DNA from: Desulfotignum sp.
GTDB taxonomy: Bacteria; Desulfobacterota; Desulfobacteria; Desulfobacterales; Desulfobacteraceae
Reading direction: 5' to 3'
Assembly (NCBI GenBank): GCA_011389555.1
Contig: JAABUD010000265.1
Coordinates: forward strand, 1-64,000
Length of the DNA: 64,000 bases
Under the pieces are notes generated by a model. The model made no database searches and was not told the DNA's origin. It worked only from the letters and a program-made list of their open reading frames with translations. Each line of letters begins with the position of its first letter. The stretch's first letter is position 1. Positions 1-9,750 of this stretch are shown piece by piece. The position numbers and the translations under genes are program-made.

Positions 1-3
1 TCA

Positions 4-1716
4 ATGCTCAAAACCATGGCAACCCAGCTGACCCTTGTTTTTAAAACGGGCAGCCAAAAAAGCAATGGCTGGATTCTGATCAAATTCGGATTGATACTGG
101 CGTTTCTGTTTACCCTGTTCTCGGTGCTGTTTCATGTGCTGATGCTGTATGAAGGTCGTCAATACAGCTGGATCACCGGATTTTACTGGACCTTGACCAC
201 CATGTCCACGCTGGGATTCGGTGATATTACCTTTCACAGTGATATGGGCCGTCTTTTTTCCATCGTGGTATTGTTCAGCGGGATTGTCTTTCTGCTGGTG
301 ATGCTGCCTTTTACCTTTATCCAGTTTTTCTATGCCCCGTGGCTGGAAGAACAGAACAAGGCCCGGGCACCCAGATCCGTTCCTGATACCATGTCCGGAC
401 ATGTGATTCTTACCTATTTTGATCCCGTGGCTGTCACCCTCATTGAAAAGCTCAATCAATACGGATTTACCTATGTAATTCTCACCCCCGGGCTGCAGGA
501 TGCCCTGGATTTATATGACCAGGGCTACCGCGTGGTGGTGGGTGAATTGGATGATCCGGACACCTACCGCCGCCTACGCATCGACCAGGCCGCACTGGTG
601 GTGGTGTTGAATGATGACATCGCCAGCACCAACATCATTTATACCATCCGGGAAACCAATGACCGGGTGAAAACCGTGACCAATGCCGATCTGGAAGACT
701 CCCTGGATATTCTCAAACTGGCCGGCAGCACCCATGTGTTCCAGTTTACCCAGATGCTGGGCAGAGCACTGTCCCGCCGGGTTTTGGGAATCAACATGCA
801 GGCCAATATCATCGGTCAGTTTGATGACCTGCTGATAGCCGAAGCCCCGGTCATGCGGACCTGGCTCCAGGGGAAAACCATGGCGGAAAGCCGTTTGCGG
901 GAAATCTGCGGCGTGACCGCGGTCGGGGTCTGGGAACAGGGCAAATTTCATATTCCCACCCCTGGAACCCGGATCACGGAATCCACGGTGCTGGTGCTGG
1001 CTGGAACCAAAGAACAGCTGGAACAGTTTGACGACTCCATTGCTTTGGCTGATAACAAAGAAACAGATACGAGCCGTCCGGTGGTGGTACTCGGCGGCGG
1101 CCGGGTGGGCCAGGCAGTGGCAGAGGCCCTGCGTGTCCGGCGGGTTGCTTTTTGTGTAGTGGAAAAAAGACCCGGCATTGCAGACAAGCACCCCAACTTT
1201 ATCCATGGAAGTGCCGCAGACCGCAATACCCTGGTCGAAGCCGGCCTGGAAAACACCCCCTCCATCATCATCACCACCCATGACGACAACCTGAACATCT
1301 ACCTGACCATTTACTGCCGCCGTCTGCGGCCGGATGTGCAGATCATCAGCCGGGCCAGCCTGGACAGAAACATCAACACCCTGCACCGGGCCGGTGCCAA
1401 TCTGGTGATGTCCTTCAGTTCCCTGCTCACCACCACCATCATGAACCTGATTCAACCCCAGAAGATGCTCATGCTTTCCGAAGGCCTCAATGTATTCCGG
1501 ATGCCTTTGCATGCCAGGCTGGAAAACAAATCGCTGATCCATATCCAGATCCGGGAAAAAACCGGGTGCAGTGTGGTGGCCGTCAAAAAAAATGAGAACC
1601 TGATCATCAACCCGGACCCGGCCATTGTCCTTGAAAAAGGGGATGAACTGGTGCTCATCGGCACTGCCGGTGCGGAAAAAACATTCATCGAAAAATATCC
1701 GGCCGCATCAAAATAA
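4..1716 (+). CDS. Potassium channel protein with two tandem RCK (TrkA-N/TrkA-C) modules
   Basis: TM-pore-TM start with filter-like TTMSTLGFGD; second Rossmann motif VVVLGGGRVGQAVAEAL; two TrkA-C-like segments. Confidence 0.85.
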   Translation: MLKTMATQLTLVFKTGSQKSNGWILIKFGLILAFLFTLFSVLFHVLMLYEGRQYSWITGFYWTLTTMSTLGFGDITFHSDMGRLFSIVVLFSGIVFLLVMLPFTFIQFFYAPWLEEQNKARAPRSVPDTMSGHVILTYFDPVAVTLIEKLNQYGFTYVILTPGLQDALDLYDQGYRVVVGELDDPDTYRRLRIDQAALVVVLNDDIASTNIIYTIRETNDRVKTVTNADLEDSLDILKLAGSTHVFQFTQMLGRALSRRVLGINMQANIIGQFDDLLIAEAPVMRTWLQGKTMAESRLREICGVTAVGVWEQGKFHIPTPGTRITESTVLVLAGTKEQLEQFDDSIALADNKETDTSRPVVVLGGGRVGQAVAEALRVRRVAFCVVEKRPGIADKHPNFIHGSAADRNTLVEAGLENTPSIIITTHDDNLNIYLTIYCRRLRPDVQIISRASLDRNINTLHRAGANLVMSFSSLLTTTIMNLIQPQKMLMLSEGLNVFRMPLHARLENKSLIHIQIREKTGCSVVAVKKNENLIINPDPAIVLEKGDELVLIGTAGAEKTFIEKYPAASK

Positions 1717-1760
1717 CGGCCATGCCCTGGATGGGCTTGACGTCGCTGCACAACTTTTGC

Positions 1761-2135
1761 CTATTTCACACCGGCAAGCCACAGTCCGAAAACGGTCAAT
1801 GCCAGCCCGCCCAGATTGTTGACCAGGATGTTCATCATTGCCTGCAATTTCATGCCGGCCTGGCCGGCTGCGATGGTTTCCATGGAAAAAGCGGAAAAGG
1901 TGGTCAACGCCCCTAAAAAACCGGTGATCAGCAACAGGCGCATCTCCGGGGTCAGCAGCCGTACCCGGTCCGACAACCCGAACATCAATCCAATCAGAAA
2001 ACACCCCGACAGATTGACGGCCATCGTGCCCCAGGGAAAGCGGGTACCCCACAGGTTGATCGTCAGAAGGGTGATGCCGTAGCGGCTTGCCGCGCCCAGA
2101 CTGCCGCCCAGCATAACCCAGAGCAGTTTTTCCAT
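1761..2135 (-). CDS. crcB: CrcB/Fluc fluoride channel
   Basis: GGSLGAASRYG, GTMAVNLSGCFLIG, TGFLGALTTFSAFSME are typical CrcB motifs. Confidence 0.93.
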   Translation of the reverse strand: MEKLLWVMLGGSLGAASRYGITLLTINLWGTRFPWGTMAVNLSGCFLIGLMFGLSDRVRLLTPEMRLLLITGFLGALTTFSAFSMETIAAGQAGMKLQAMMNILVNNLGGLALTVFGLWLAGVK

Positions 2136-2187
2136 TTTTTGAATGGTTCCTTTGTTTTTGTTACCGGTATGGTTTGTTTTATCATTA

Positions 2188-3339
2188 TCAGTCCAGATGA
2201 AGCACCACGGAAACAGCGGTGAACAAGGCCTGGACCGGAGCTCCTTGCCTTATACCGGAAATCCAGGGGCCGACAGAGGATATCACCGCACAGATCTGCA
2301 TGGACTCTGAGACTGTGACAATACATTCCGTATTGATTTTTCCCCGGGTGATCCGGGTGACAACCCCGTTGAACCGGTTTTCCACACTGCATGCACAAGG
2401 GACATCTCCGCTTTGCAGCATCACCTGGGGTGCCTTGACCTCAGCGGTGACCCATTTACCGGGAACCAGACCCAGCCGATGTACACTGTCATTGGTTATC
2501 ACCGTGAGGATGGGGTGCCCGTCCAGGGTGGTCATTTCGATCAGGGACTGAATATCCCCTTTCACGATGTTTCTGACTTTACAGAAAAACGCGTTCCGGG
2601 CACTGGTTCTGCGGCCGGATTCCTTTTCCATGAACCGCTTGGCAACCGCCTGGATATCTGTTTCCGAAAAGGTGACATAGGATGAGGTCAGGCTGGCGGA
2701 GGTGTGTCCTAAAATCATTTGAACCGCCGGCAGCGGCAGATTGCCCTGCATCAATTCCACCCCCCTGGCCCTGCGGATGGCTTCCGGGCCGCCCATTTCC
2801 TTGGCAAACCCGCAGGCAGCAGCCCGTTCATAAAATTTGCGGCGCACAAATCCGGGATCCAGGTCAGGCATCCTTTTTGCTTTTTTTTTGAATCCCGGCA
2901 TGTGAATCAGTTTCTGGATCTCATTGCACAGGGCCTCGGAGAAATGGACCGTTCTTGGTTTCACACCGGTTTCAGGCCCGCTGGGGCCATAGGTCACCGC
3001 ATGGTTCTGTGAATCGATGTCTGTAAAAGGGTTGACCGCCAGCACTTCCTTTAACTTTGCACCGGTATACCGGATCAAAAGAAACGTGATCAGAATGCGG
3101 CGGCGGGAAAAGCGCACATCCGCCCGGGGTGAATCGGCTGCCCATTTTCGAAAAGACTGCTCCAGCTGATTCAACTGCGCCGTATCCAGGCATGGGCCGG
3201 TATGGGCAATGGAGATGATCCGGCTGTGGTCTTTTCCTCCGGACGGTGAAAAATCCTGATCCTGTGGTGTTTTGTTTTGATCCGCCATATCGGTTTTCCA
3301 TACGTTCAACGGGTTGCAGTCATCTATGGAATCATTCAA
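2188..3339 (-). CDS. tunR: TunR-like regulator: tyrosine-recombinase-fold domain plus two TOBE/Mop domains
   Basis: Recombinase-like LLIRYTGAKLKEVL and ILGHTSASLTSSYVTF, then two Mop-like repeats (FCKVRNIVKGDIQSLIEM..; FNGVVTRITRGKINTECIV..). Start uncertain: TTG 3339 or ATG 3288. Confidence 0.8.
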   Translation of the reverse strand: MNDSIDDCNPLNVWKTDMADQNKTPQDQDFSPSGGKDHSRIISIAHTGPCLDTAQLNQLEQSFRKWAADSPRADVRFSRRRILITFLLIRYTGAKLKEVLAVNPFTDIDSQNHAVTYGPSGPETGVKPRTVHFSEALCNEIQKLIHMPGFKKKAKRMPDLDPGFVRRKFYERAAACGFAKEMGGPEAIRRARGVELMQGNLPLPAVQMILGHTSASLTSSYVTFSETDIQAVAKRFMEKESGRRTSARNAFFCKVRNIVKGDIQSLIEMTTLDGHPILTVITNDSVHRLGLVPGKWVTAEVKAPQVMLQSGDVPCACSVENRFNGVVTRITRGKINTECIVTVSESMQICAVISSVGPWISGIRQGAPVQALFTAVSVVLHLD

Positions 3340-3356
3340 TTATGGAATCATTCAAT
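3325..3356. repeat. Perfect 16-bp tandem repeat (TATGGAATCATTCAAT x2), candidate operator
   Basis: 3325-3340 and 3341-3356 are identical. Confidence 0.9.
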
Positions 3357-3363
3357 AAAATAC

Positions 3364-3380
3364 TTGACGTCTCTTGTCAA
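3364..3380. promoter_or_regulatory. Inverted repeat TTGAC-N7-GTCAA holding the -35 elements of two overlapping divergent promoters
   Basis: Minus strand TTGACA-N17-TATTGA; plus strand TTGACG-N18-TACTAA. Confidence 0.55.
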
Positions 3381-3449
3381 TGACTGCTACTAACACGAAT
3401 ATAATAATTTGCGTGAGTATATATCTGTATTTTTACCGGAGGAAGTGAT

Positions 3450-4391
3450 ATGTATTTTCCAACCGCAGACATAGAAACGGCCATCTGGATACCGCCGCTG
3501 GTGGCATTCGGGGTGTCATTTTTCACCTCCATGGGCGGGATATCCGGTGCGTTTCTGCTGCTTCCGTTCCAGATGTCGGTTCTGGGCTACACCCATCCAT
3601 CCGTCAGCGCCACCAACCAGTTGTTCAACATTGTGGCCATTCCCAGCGGGGTATACCGCTACTGGCAGGAGGGCCGGATGGTATGGCCTTTGACCTGGAT
3701 CGTCGTTGCAGGAACCCTGCCCGGCGTATTCATCGGTGCAATCGTGCGGGTGGCCTGGCTGCCGGACCCCGGACTGTTCAAGCTGTTTGCCGCCGGGGTC
3801 CTGCTGTATATCGGGATTAAACTGATGCGGGACCTGCAAAAGCAACCCGGCCGAAATAACGGCAAAGACAACAGTGAAAAGCGGTTTCAAGCCCTGATGA
3901 AAGCCTGGCGCTCGGGTGGCACCACCGCACGTCCCTCCACTGTGACACATTTTACGATCCGGCGGCTGGGATTTACGTTTTACGGGGAATCCTACGATGT
4001 ATCCTTTCCGGGCATCTTTTTTCTCAGTTTCATTGTGGGTATTGTCGGCGGAATTTACGGCATCGGCGGCGGTGCCATCATTGCCCCTTTTTTTGTCACT
4101 TTTTTCAAGCTGCCGGTATTTATCGTGGCCGGAGCGGCCCTGATGGGAACATTTATTACCTCCATTGCCGGGGTCATTTTCTACCAGGCCATTGCCCCGT
4201 TTTATCCTCATCTGTCCGTGGCTCCTGACTGGCTGCTGGGAATTCTGTTCGGTATCGGCGGCATGGCCGGCATGTACTCAGGGGCCCGGTGCCAGAAATT
4301 TGTCCCGGCCAATGCCATCAAATGGATGCTGACCGGGATCATGATACTGACGGCAGCCAAATACGTGTTTGCGTTTTTTGGAATTGAATAG
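3450..4391 (+). CDS. TauE/SafE (TSUP) family permease
   Basis: Multi-TM protein; GGISGAFLLLPFQMSVLGYTHPSVSATNQLFNI and GGIYGIGGGAIIAPF motifs; SD GGAGG. Confidence 0.88.
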   Translation: MYFPTADIETAIWIPPLVAFGVSFFTSMGGISGAFLLLPFQMSVLGYTHPSVSATNQLFNIVAIPSGVYRYWQEGRMVWPLTWIVVAGTLPGVFIGAIVRVAWLPDPGLFKLFAAGVLLYIGIKLMRDLQKQPGRNNGKDNSEKRFQALMKAWRSGGTTARPSTVTHFTIRRLGFTFYGESYDVSFPGIFFLSFIVGIVGGIYGIGGGAIIAPFFVTFFKLPVFIVAGAALMGTFITSIAGVIFYQAIAPFYPHLSVAPDWLLGILFGIGGMAGMYSGARCQKFVPANAIKWMLTGIMILTAAKYVFAFFGIE

Positions 4392-4528
4392 CCGGCAACG
4401 CCCCGAACATCCGGAACTGCTTTGACGGGAACGGTATTGAAAACCGCCGAGAAATGACCTATGCTTCGGTCATGAATTTTCAGGTTCAGACAGATGCATA
4501 GGTCACTGCCGGCCGGAAAGGGGGAGGA

Positions 4529-6250
4529 TTGAAACTGATCCTTCCCTTTTTCAGGCAGTACAAGGCCCAGATCCTGTTGGGCATGATCTGCATGATCATT
4601 GTGGACGGCACCCAGCTCATTGTGCCCCAGGTGATCCGGTCTGTGGTGGACACCCTGGCCGCGGGCAGCCTGGACCGGGCGGTGCTGATCCGTCAGTGCG
4701 TATTCATTCTGGGACTGGGCGTACTCATGGCCGTACTGCGGTATGCCTGGCGCATCCTGCTCATGGGCAGTGCCAGAAATCTGGAAAAAGGAATTCGGGA
4801 CCAGCTCTACGCCCATATCATGGCACTGGACCCCGCGTTTTTCGACCGGGTGAACACCGGGGATATCATGGCCCATGCCACCTCGGACATCAACCATGTG
4901 CGCATGGCCTTCGGGTTCGGGATTATCGTGCTGGTGGACACGTTGCTGCTGGGGAGCGCCATTCTGGCCATCATGATCTGGACCCATCCCAAACTCACAG
5001 CAATGGCCTTGATCCCCATGCCGGCCCTGATTTTCTTCACCCGGCACCTGGGCAGAAAAATGCATGACTTTCATACCACGGCCCAGGAATCGTTTTCCCA
5101 TCTCACTGAAATGATCCGGGAAAGCTTTTTCGGCATCCGGATCATCAAGGTGTTCAATTTTGAATCCCTGGTAACCAACCGGGTGGGCCATGCCGCCACA
5201 GACTATTTCCGCAAAAACCTGAAGCGGGCCGTGGTCACGGCCCTGCTCCGGCCCCTGCTCGGATTTTTCTTCAATCTCTCCACTCTGATCATCGTGTTTT
5301 ACGGCGGCATCCTGGTGATGCACAACACCCTGAGCCCCGGGGAACTGGTGGCGTTTCTCCAGTATCTGGGCCTGCTGGCCTGGCCGGTGATTGCCATCGG
5401 CTGGATGACCAACCTGTTCCAGCGGGGCATGTCCTCTTTGCACCGGATCAACACCCTGCTGGAATCCCGGCCCCGGATCACCTGCCCGGCAAACCCGGTA
5501 CCCATGCCCCGGCAGATCCACCATATCCGGTTCAACCAAACCGGTTTTTCCTATGACGGCCACACCCCCATACTGGCCGACATCTGCCTGGAAATCCCGG
5601 GGAACAGCCGGGTGGGCATCACCGGCCCGCCCGGGACCGGCAAGACCACCCTGGCGTATCTGATGATGCGGCTGTACGATTCTACCCGGGGGGATGTCCG
5701 GGTAAACGGCATTTCCACCACGGACCTGGACCCGGAAATGCTGCGGTCCTGCATCGCATTCATGCCCCAGGAACCGTTTTTGTTTTCCACCACCCTCAGA
5801 GACAATATTCTTATGGGGCGGGACATGGCAGATGCCGATCTGGAAAAGGTAATCCGAATCTGTGATCTTTCAGATACCATCGATGCCATGTCCCGGGGAC
5901 TGGAAACCCTTGTGGGGGAACGGGGAGTGACGTTGTCCGGAGGCCAGAAACAGCGGCTGGCCCTGGCCCGGGCCCTGGTGGAGGACAAACCCGTGCTGAT
6001 CCTGGACGACCCGGTGAGCCAGCTGGACACCCAGACCGCCCGGCGGGTGATCCACGGTATCCACGGCCTTACAGCGGATCGCACCTGCATCATTATCTCG
6101 CACCGGCTGTCCGCGCTGTCCGCCTGCAACACCATCCATATCCTGGAAAACGGCCGGATTCAGGCAAGCGGCTCCCATGTCCGGCTGCTTGAAACCAGCC
6201 GGTACTACCGGCATGCATTTGATGTGCAGCAGTTTGAGGAGATTCGATGA
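4529..6250 (+). CDS. ABC exporter half-transporter (TMD-NBD), first subunit
   Basis: GPPGTGKTTL, LSGGQKQRLALARAL, VLILDDPVSQLD; TTG start likely. Confidence 0.9.
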   Translation: MKLILPFFRQYKAQILLGMICMIIVDGTQLIVPQVIRSVVDTLAAGSLDRAVLIRQCVFILGLGVLMAVLRYAWRILLMGSARNLEKGIRDQLYAHIMALDPAFFDRVNTGDIMAHATSDINHVRMAFGFGIIVLVDTLLLGSAILAIMIWTHPKLTAMALIPMPALIFFTRHLGRKMHDFHTTAQESFSHLTEMIRESFFGIRIIKVFNFESLVTNRVGHAATDYFRKNLKRAVVTALLRPLLGFFFNLSTLIIVFYGGILVMHNTLSPGELVAFLQYLGLLAWPVIAIGWMTNLFQRGMSSLHRINTLLESRPRITCPANPVPMPRQIHHIRFNQTGFSYDGHTPILADICLEIPGNSRVGITGPPGTGKTTLAYLMMRLYDSTRGDVRVNGISTTDLDPEMLRSCIAFMPQEPFLFSTTLRDNILMGRDMADADLEKVIRICDLSDTIDAMSRGLETLVGERGVTLSGGQKQRLALARALVEDKPVLILDDPVSQLDTQTARRVIHGIHGLTADRTCIIISHRLSALSACNTIHILENGRIQASGSHVRLLETSRYYRHAFDVQQFEEIR

Positions 6251-8034
6251 CACGGGAAGAAAAAGAAACCCGTCTCGCAGACCGGGTCCTGGCCAAAGCA
6301 CTGTGGCCCTATATCCGGCCCTATGCCTGGATGCTGGTGGTGTCCACCCTGCTGGTGTTTGCCGGTATTTTTTTTGAGCTGTCCATCCCGCTGCTCATCC
6401 AGAAAGGCCTGGACGGGTTTATCCTCCAGTCCGGCCAGGATGCAAAAGAGGCCTTGTTTCTGGGTCTGCACATGGAAGACTTCAGGTCGTTCGGTCTTTT
6501 TTTCAGCCTGATGATCCTGGCCGCATTTGTCATCGATTTCGGTCAGACCCTGTTTCTGGAATACAGTGGCCAGAAAATTATTCTGAACCTGCGATGGAAA
6601 CTGTTCTCCCACATGACCGGCCTGCCCGTGGCCTATTATGACAAAAATGCCTCGGGCCGGCTGGTGGCAAGAGTGGCCGGGGACATCGAAAACATGAACG
6701 AGATGTTCACCAGTGTGCTGGTGTTCATCTTCAAGGACCTGGTGCTCATGGCAGCCATTTTTGTCATGCTGGCACGGCTCAATGCCGGACTGACTTTTTA
6801 TCTGTTTTTGCTGGTGCCGGTGATCCTGGTGAGTGTGGCCGGATTTTCCCGGCGGGTGCGCAGCGTATTCCGGACCATCCGACAGAAAATCGGGGAGATC
6901 AACCACAGCTTTTCCGAAGGCATCTCCGGCATCCGGGCCATCCAGACCACTGGCAGCGCATCCGTGTTTATCAAACGGTTCCGGCATCTCAACGCGGCCC
7001 ATTATGACGCAACCATGCACCAGATAAAGACGTTTGCCGTGTTCATGCCCTTTATCGGGTTGTTGGGCATTGTCAGCACGGCCGTCATTCTGTGGGCCGG
7101 CGGTCTCAAGGTCACAGCCCATGAGATGACCATCGGCGAACTGGTGGCGTTTCTCACCTATATGAAACTGTTTTTCAGGCCGTTGCGGGAGCTGTCGGAA
7201 AAATTCAACCTGCTCCAGAATGCCCTGGCATCGGCGGAACGGATCATCACGGTCCTGGAACATCCCGGGGACCGCCAGCGTCTGACACCCCGACGAATCC
7301 GGCTGGACAATATCGGCAGCCTGACTTTCGAGCATGTGGATTTTTCCTATGACAACGAAACACCGGTGCTCAAAGATATCGGGTTTTCACTGGAAAAAGG
7401 CGAATCCATCGGCATCGTGGGCCAGACCGGATCCGGCAAAACCTCCATCATCAACCTGGTCACCGGGTTCTACCGGCCGAATGCCGGCCGTATCCGGATC
7501 AACGGACACCCCCAGGAATCCATCAACACCATGGATATCCGGCAGAAAACCGCCCTGGTCATGCAGGATCCCATCCTGTTTTCCGGCACCGTGAAAGACA
7601 ATATCTGCCCGCCGGAAAACCCCCTGGACGGCCCTGCCCTGAAAAAGGTGCTGGAACAGGCCAACTGCCAATTTCTGTATGACAAGTTCAACGGACCGGA
7701 AACTAGGCTCAAAGAAGGAGGCCGTCCCCTTTCCGCCGGAGAAAAGCAGCTGGTGTGCATTGCCCGGGCTTTTGCCTGCAACCCGGACCTGATCATTTTC
7801 GACGAGGCCACCTCCTACATGGATTCCGGGTCGGAGCAGGCGGTCCACGATGCCATGAACCGGCTCATGCACGGCCGCCTGTCCATCATTATCGCGCACC
7901 GGCTGTCCACCATCCGGCACTGCGGCCATATTCTGCTGCTCCGAAACGGCCGGATCCGGGAGCATGGCAGCCATCAGACCCTGGTAAAGACCCGGGGGGA
8001 ATATTTTCATCTGCTGGAAAAAGAAAAGATGTGA
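6247..8034 (+). CDS. ABC exporter half-transporter (TMD-NBD), second subunit
   Basis: GQTGSGKTS, LSAGEKQLVCIARAF, LIIFDEATSYMD; ATGA overlap with upstream gene. Confidence 0.9.
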   Translation: MTREEKETRLADRVLAKALWPYIRPYAWMLVVSTLLVFAGIFFELSIPLLIQKGLDGFILQSGQDAKEALFLGLHMEDFRSFGLFFSLMILAAFVIDFGQTLFLEYSGQKIILNLRWKLFSHMTGLPVAYYDKNASGRLVARVAGDIENMNEMFTSVLVFIFKDLVLMAAIFVMLARLNAGLTFYLFLLVPVILVSVAGFSRRVRSVFRTIRQKIGEINHSFSEGISGIRAIQTTGSASVFIKRFRHLNAAHYDATMHQIKTFAVFMPFIGLLGIVSTAVILWAGGLKVTAHEMTIGELVAFLTYMKLFFRPLRELSEKFNLLQNALASAERIITVLEHPGDRQRLTPRRIRLDNIGSLTFEHVDFSYDNETPVLKDIGFSLEKGESIGIVGQTGSGKTSIINLVTGFYRPNAGRIRINGHPQESINTMDIRQKTALVMQDPILFSGTVKDNICPPENPLDGPALKKVLEQANCQFLYDKFNGPETRLKEGGRPLSAGEKQLVCIARAFACNPDLIIFDEATSYMDSGSEQAVHDAMNRLMHGRLSIIIAHRLSTIRHCGHILLLRNGRIREHGSHQTLVKTRGEYFHLLEKEKM

Positions 8035-8040
8035 GGCCGG

Positions 8041-9750
8041 TCAGGGCTTTCCCAGAATTTTGCGGAGAATCACCTTGGTGATCATATAGGTGGGTTTGAT
8101 GCCTTCAGTACCCATGGCGCCGGCTGCCAGGGTGTTGCCGGTTTCCAGGGGGTTGTCCGATGCGTAATAGGCATACCGGGTCCGGATGTTCCGGGGAATA
8201 TTCTGCTTGATAATGGCGGCATTGATGGCTTTCTGATAATATCCCCCCTCCATCTCCAGTCCCACGGCATGCCATTCGGATTGAAACATTTCCAGAATAT
8301 CCCGGTTCTGCAGACTGGTGCCGAGCACCGTGGCCATGGGTCCTGTAAATACCCGGATATCGCCGTCAAAGTCCTCGGGCGCCAGGTCGTTGTCCACAAT
8401 GTAGTTATCGGATGATCCCTCGCACACATGGGCGGTGGCCAGCATGATCTCCCCCTTGGTGCCGGGAAGGATGCCGGCTTTGCCCATAATGGAGATCGAG
8501 CCGATAATCATGGGATGGTCACCTTCAGGACCCGTCATGGGCTTGAGCAGCTGCTCCATCAACTCAAAGGCCTGGACCCCGAAAGCATAATCCATGACCA
8601 GCAGCACGGGGGCCTCTGTTTCAATCCGTTGAGGATCGATCTCCAGGCCGGGGTGAAAATCCAGAGACTGAATTTGTCGGGTGTCGATCACCTGGCAGTG
8701 AATATTGGTGCCCGAGGTATCCTTGATAAAGGTCCAGCCATGTTGCGCCGCAAAGCGCGTCACCCTGTCCGGATCATCCTTGATCTGTGAAATATATTCA
8801 TAGAGATCCATGTCTTTGGCCCTGCCTGAGATACCGCCCATTGCTGCACAGCCATAAATCAGATTGGTGACACTGTGAAGATTGGAACTGATCACATGAA
8901 GGGGCCGGCCGTGAAGATCCAGTTCCCTGAGGGTGTCTTTGATCTGTGTCGCCCATATCCTGCCATATTTCTGATGGCCGATGATTTTCATCAACGACGG
9001 GGTCAGATAAATTGTCAGGGCATCGTCCCTGGACCGATGCTCCTTTTCAATGCGTTTGACCAGATGGTAGATGATAAAAAAAAGACCGCTGTTGCTGTTG
9101 TGTTCCTGTTTGTTTTTTTCAAAATACTCGTAGAACTGCCGGGTTTCAATGTAGGGTCTTCCCAGAATGATACTCAGATTCCAGATCGCGGAATCCAGCT
9201 GGCCCGCATCGAATTCCTCCAGTCCTTCACACGCCTTTTCCAGTTCGATCCATTCGCTTCTGGGATTCCCGTATTCATCCATCAGCCGGCGATGCAGCTT
9301 TTTGGCCTCATTGTTCATAAACGTCATGTGGGTGATGATATCATAGATTTCGCTGGTTCCCCTGGATATGATGAAACAGAACTCTCTGGGACTGATGCGG
9401 TATGTGGTTCTGCGACGTTTCAGGGAGGTCACCGTCTCGAACGGATTTTCATCGAACTGCTCTTCATCGGTCATGATCACTTTGGTGGCCGATTCAATGC
9501 CTTTGGGCAACCGGTCAAAAACATATTCAAGTCCCTTGATCTCCACGACCCGGGGATCGTTCATGGTGCCGTAAATTTCAGGACTCAACTCCTTCAGGCT
9601 GCTTTCCAGGGCCTCCCCGAAATTGCCGGACATCCGGTATCCGCCCCGGACAGCCATGGCATCGGTCAGGATTTTGAACTCTCGAATCGCCAGCCGGGCA
9701 AGCTGGGATCTGGTCAATTCCTGCATCCTTTCCCCTTTATCCTTTGGCAA
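8041..9750 (-). CDS. Conserved protein of unknown function (possibly DUF6909); C-terminal part resembles nucleoside phosphorylase superfamily motifs
   Basis: Long intact ORF overlapping the proline dehydrogenase gene; GIL..GTKGEIMLATAHVCEG and AVGLEMEGGYYQKAI. Confidence 0.65.
   Translation of the reverse strand: MPKDKGERMQELTRSQLARLAIREFKILTDAMAVRGGYRMSGNFGEALESSLKELSPEIYGTMNDPRVVEIKGLEYVFDRLPKGIESATKVIMTDEEQFDENPFETVTSLKRRRTTYRISPREFCFIISRGTSEIYDIITHMTFMNNEAKKLHRRLMDEYGNPRSEWIELEKACEGLEEFDAGQLDSAIWNLSIILGRPYIETRQFYEYFEKNKQEHNSNSGLFFIIYHLVKRIEKEHRSRDDALTIYLTPSLMKIIGHQKYGRIWATQIKDTLRELDLHGRPLHVISSNLHSVTNLIYGCAAMGGISGRAKDMDLYEYISQIKDDPDRVTRFAAQHGWTFIKDTSGTNIHCQVIDTRQIQSLDFHPGLEIDPQRIETEAPVLLVMDYAFGVQAFELMEQLLKPMTGPEGDHPMIIGSISIMGKAGILPGTKGEIMLATAHVCEGSSDNYIVDNDLAPEDFDGDIRVFTGPMATVLGTSLQNRDILEMFQSEWHAVGLEMEGGYYQKAINAAIIKQNIPRNIRTRYAYYASDNPLETGNTLAAGAMGTEGIKPTYMITKVILRKILGKP

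Noticed and set aside
2136-2187. Fluoride riboswitch upstream of crcB
   Set aside because: Only about 50 bp separates crcB from the upstream gene and no crcB-motif consensus could be read
2188-3339. Integrase-like gene as evidence of a mobile element
   Set aside because: TOBE repeats and degenerate recombinase motif fit a regulator; no att repeats, tRNA junction, transposase or cargo genes nearby
4208-5563. 451-aa antisense ORF overlapping the TSUP and ABC genes
   Set aside because: Low-complexity His/Gly/Gln-rich translation typical of a shadow frame; sense ORFs have clear motifs
6205-7335. 376-aa antisense ORF opposite the second ABC subunit
   Set aside because: Shadow ORF with biased composition and no motif
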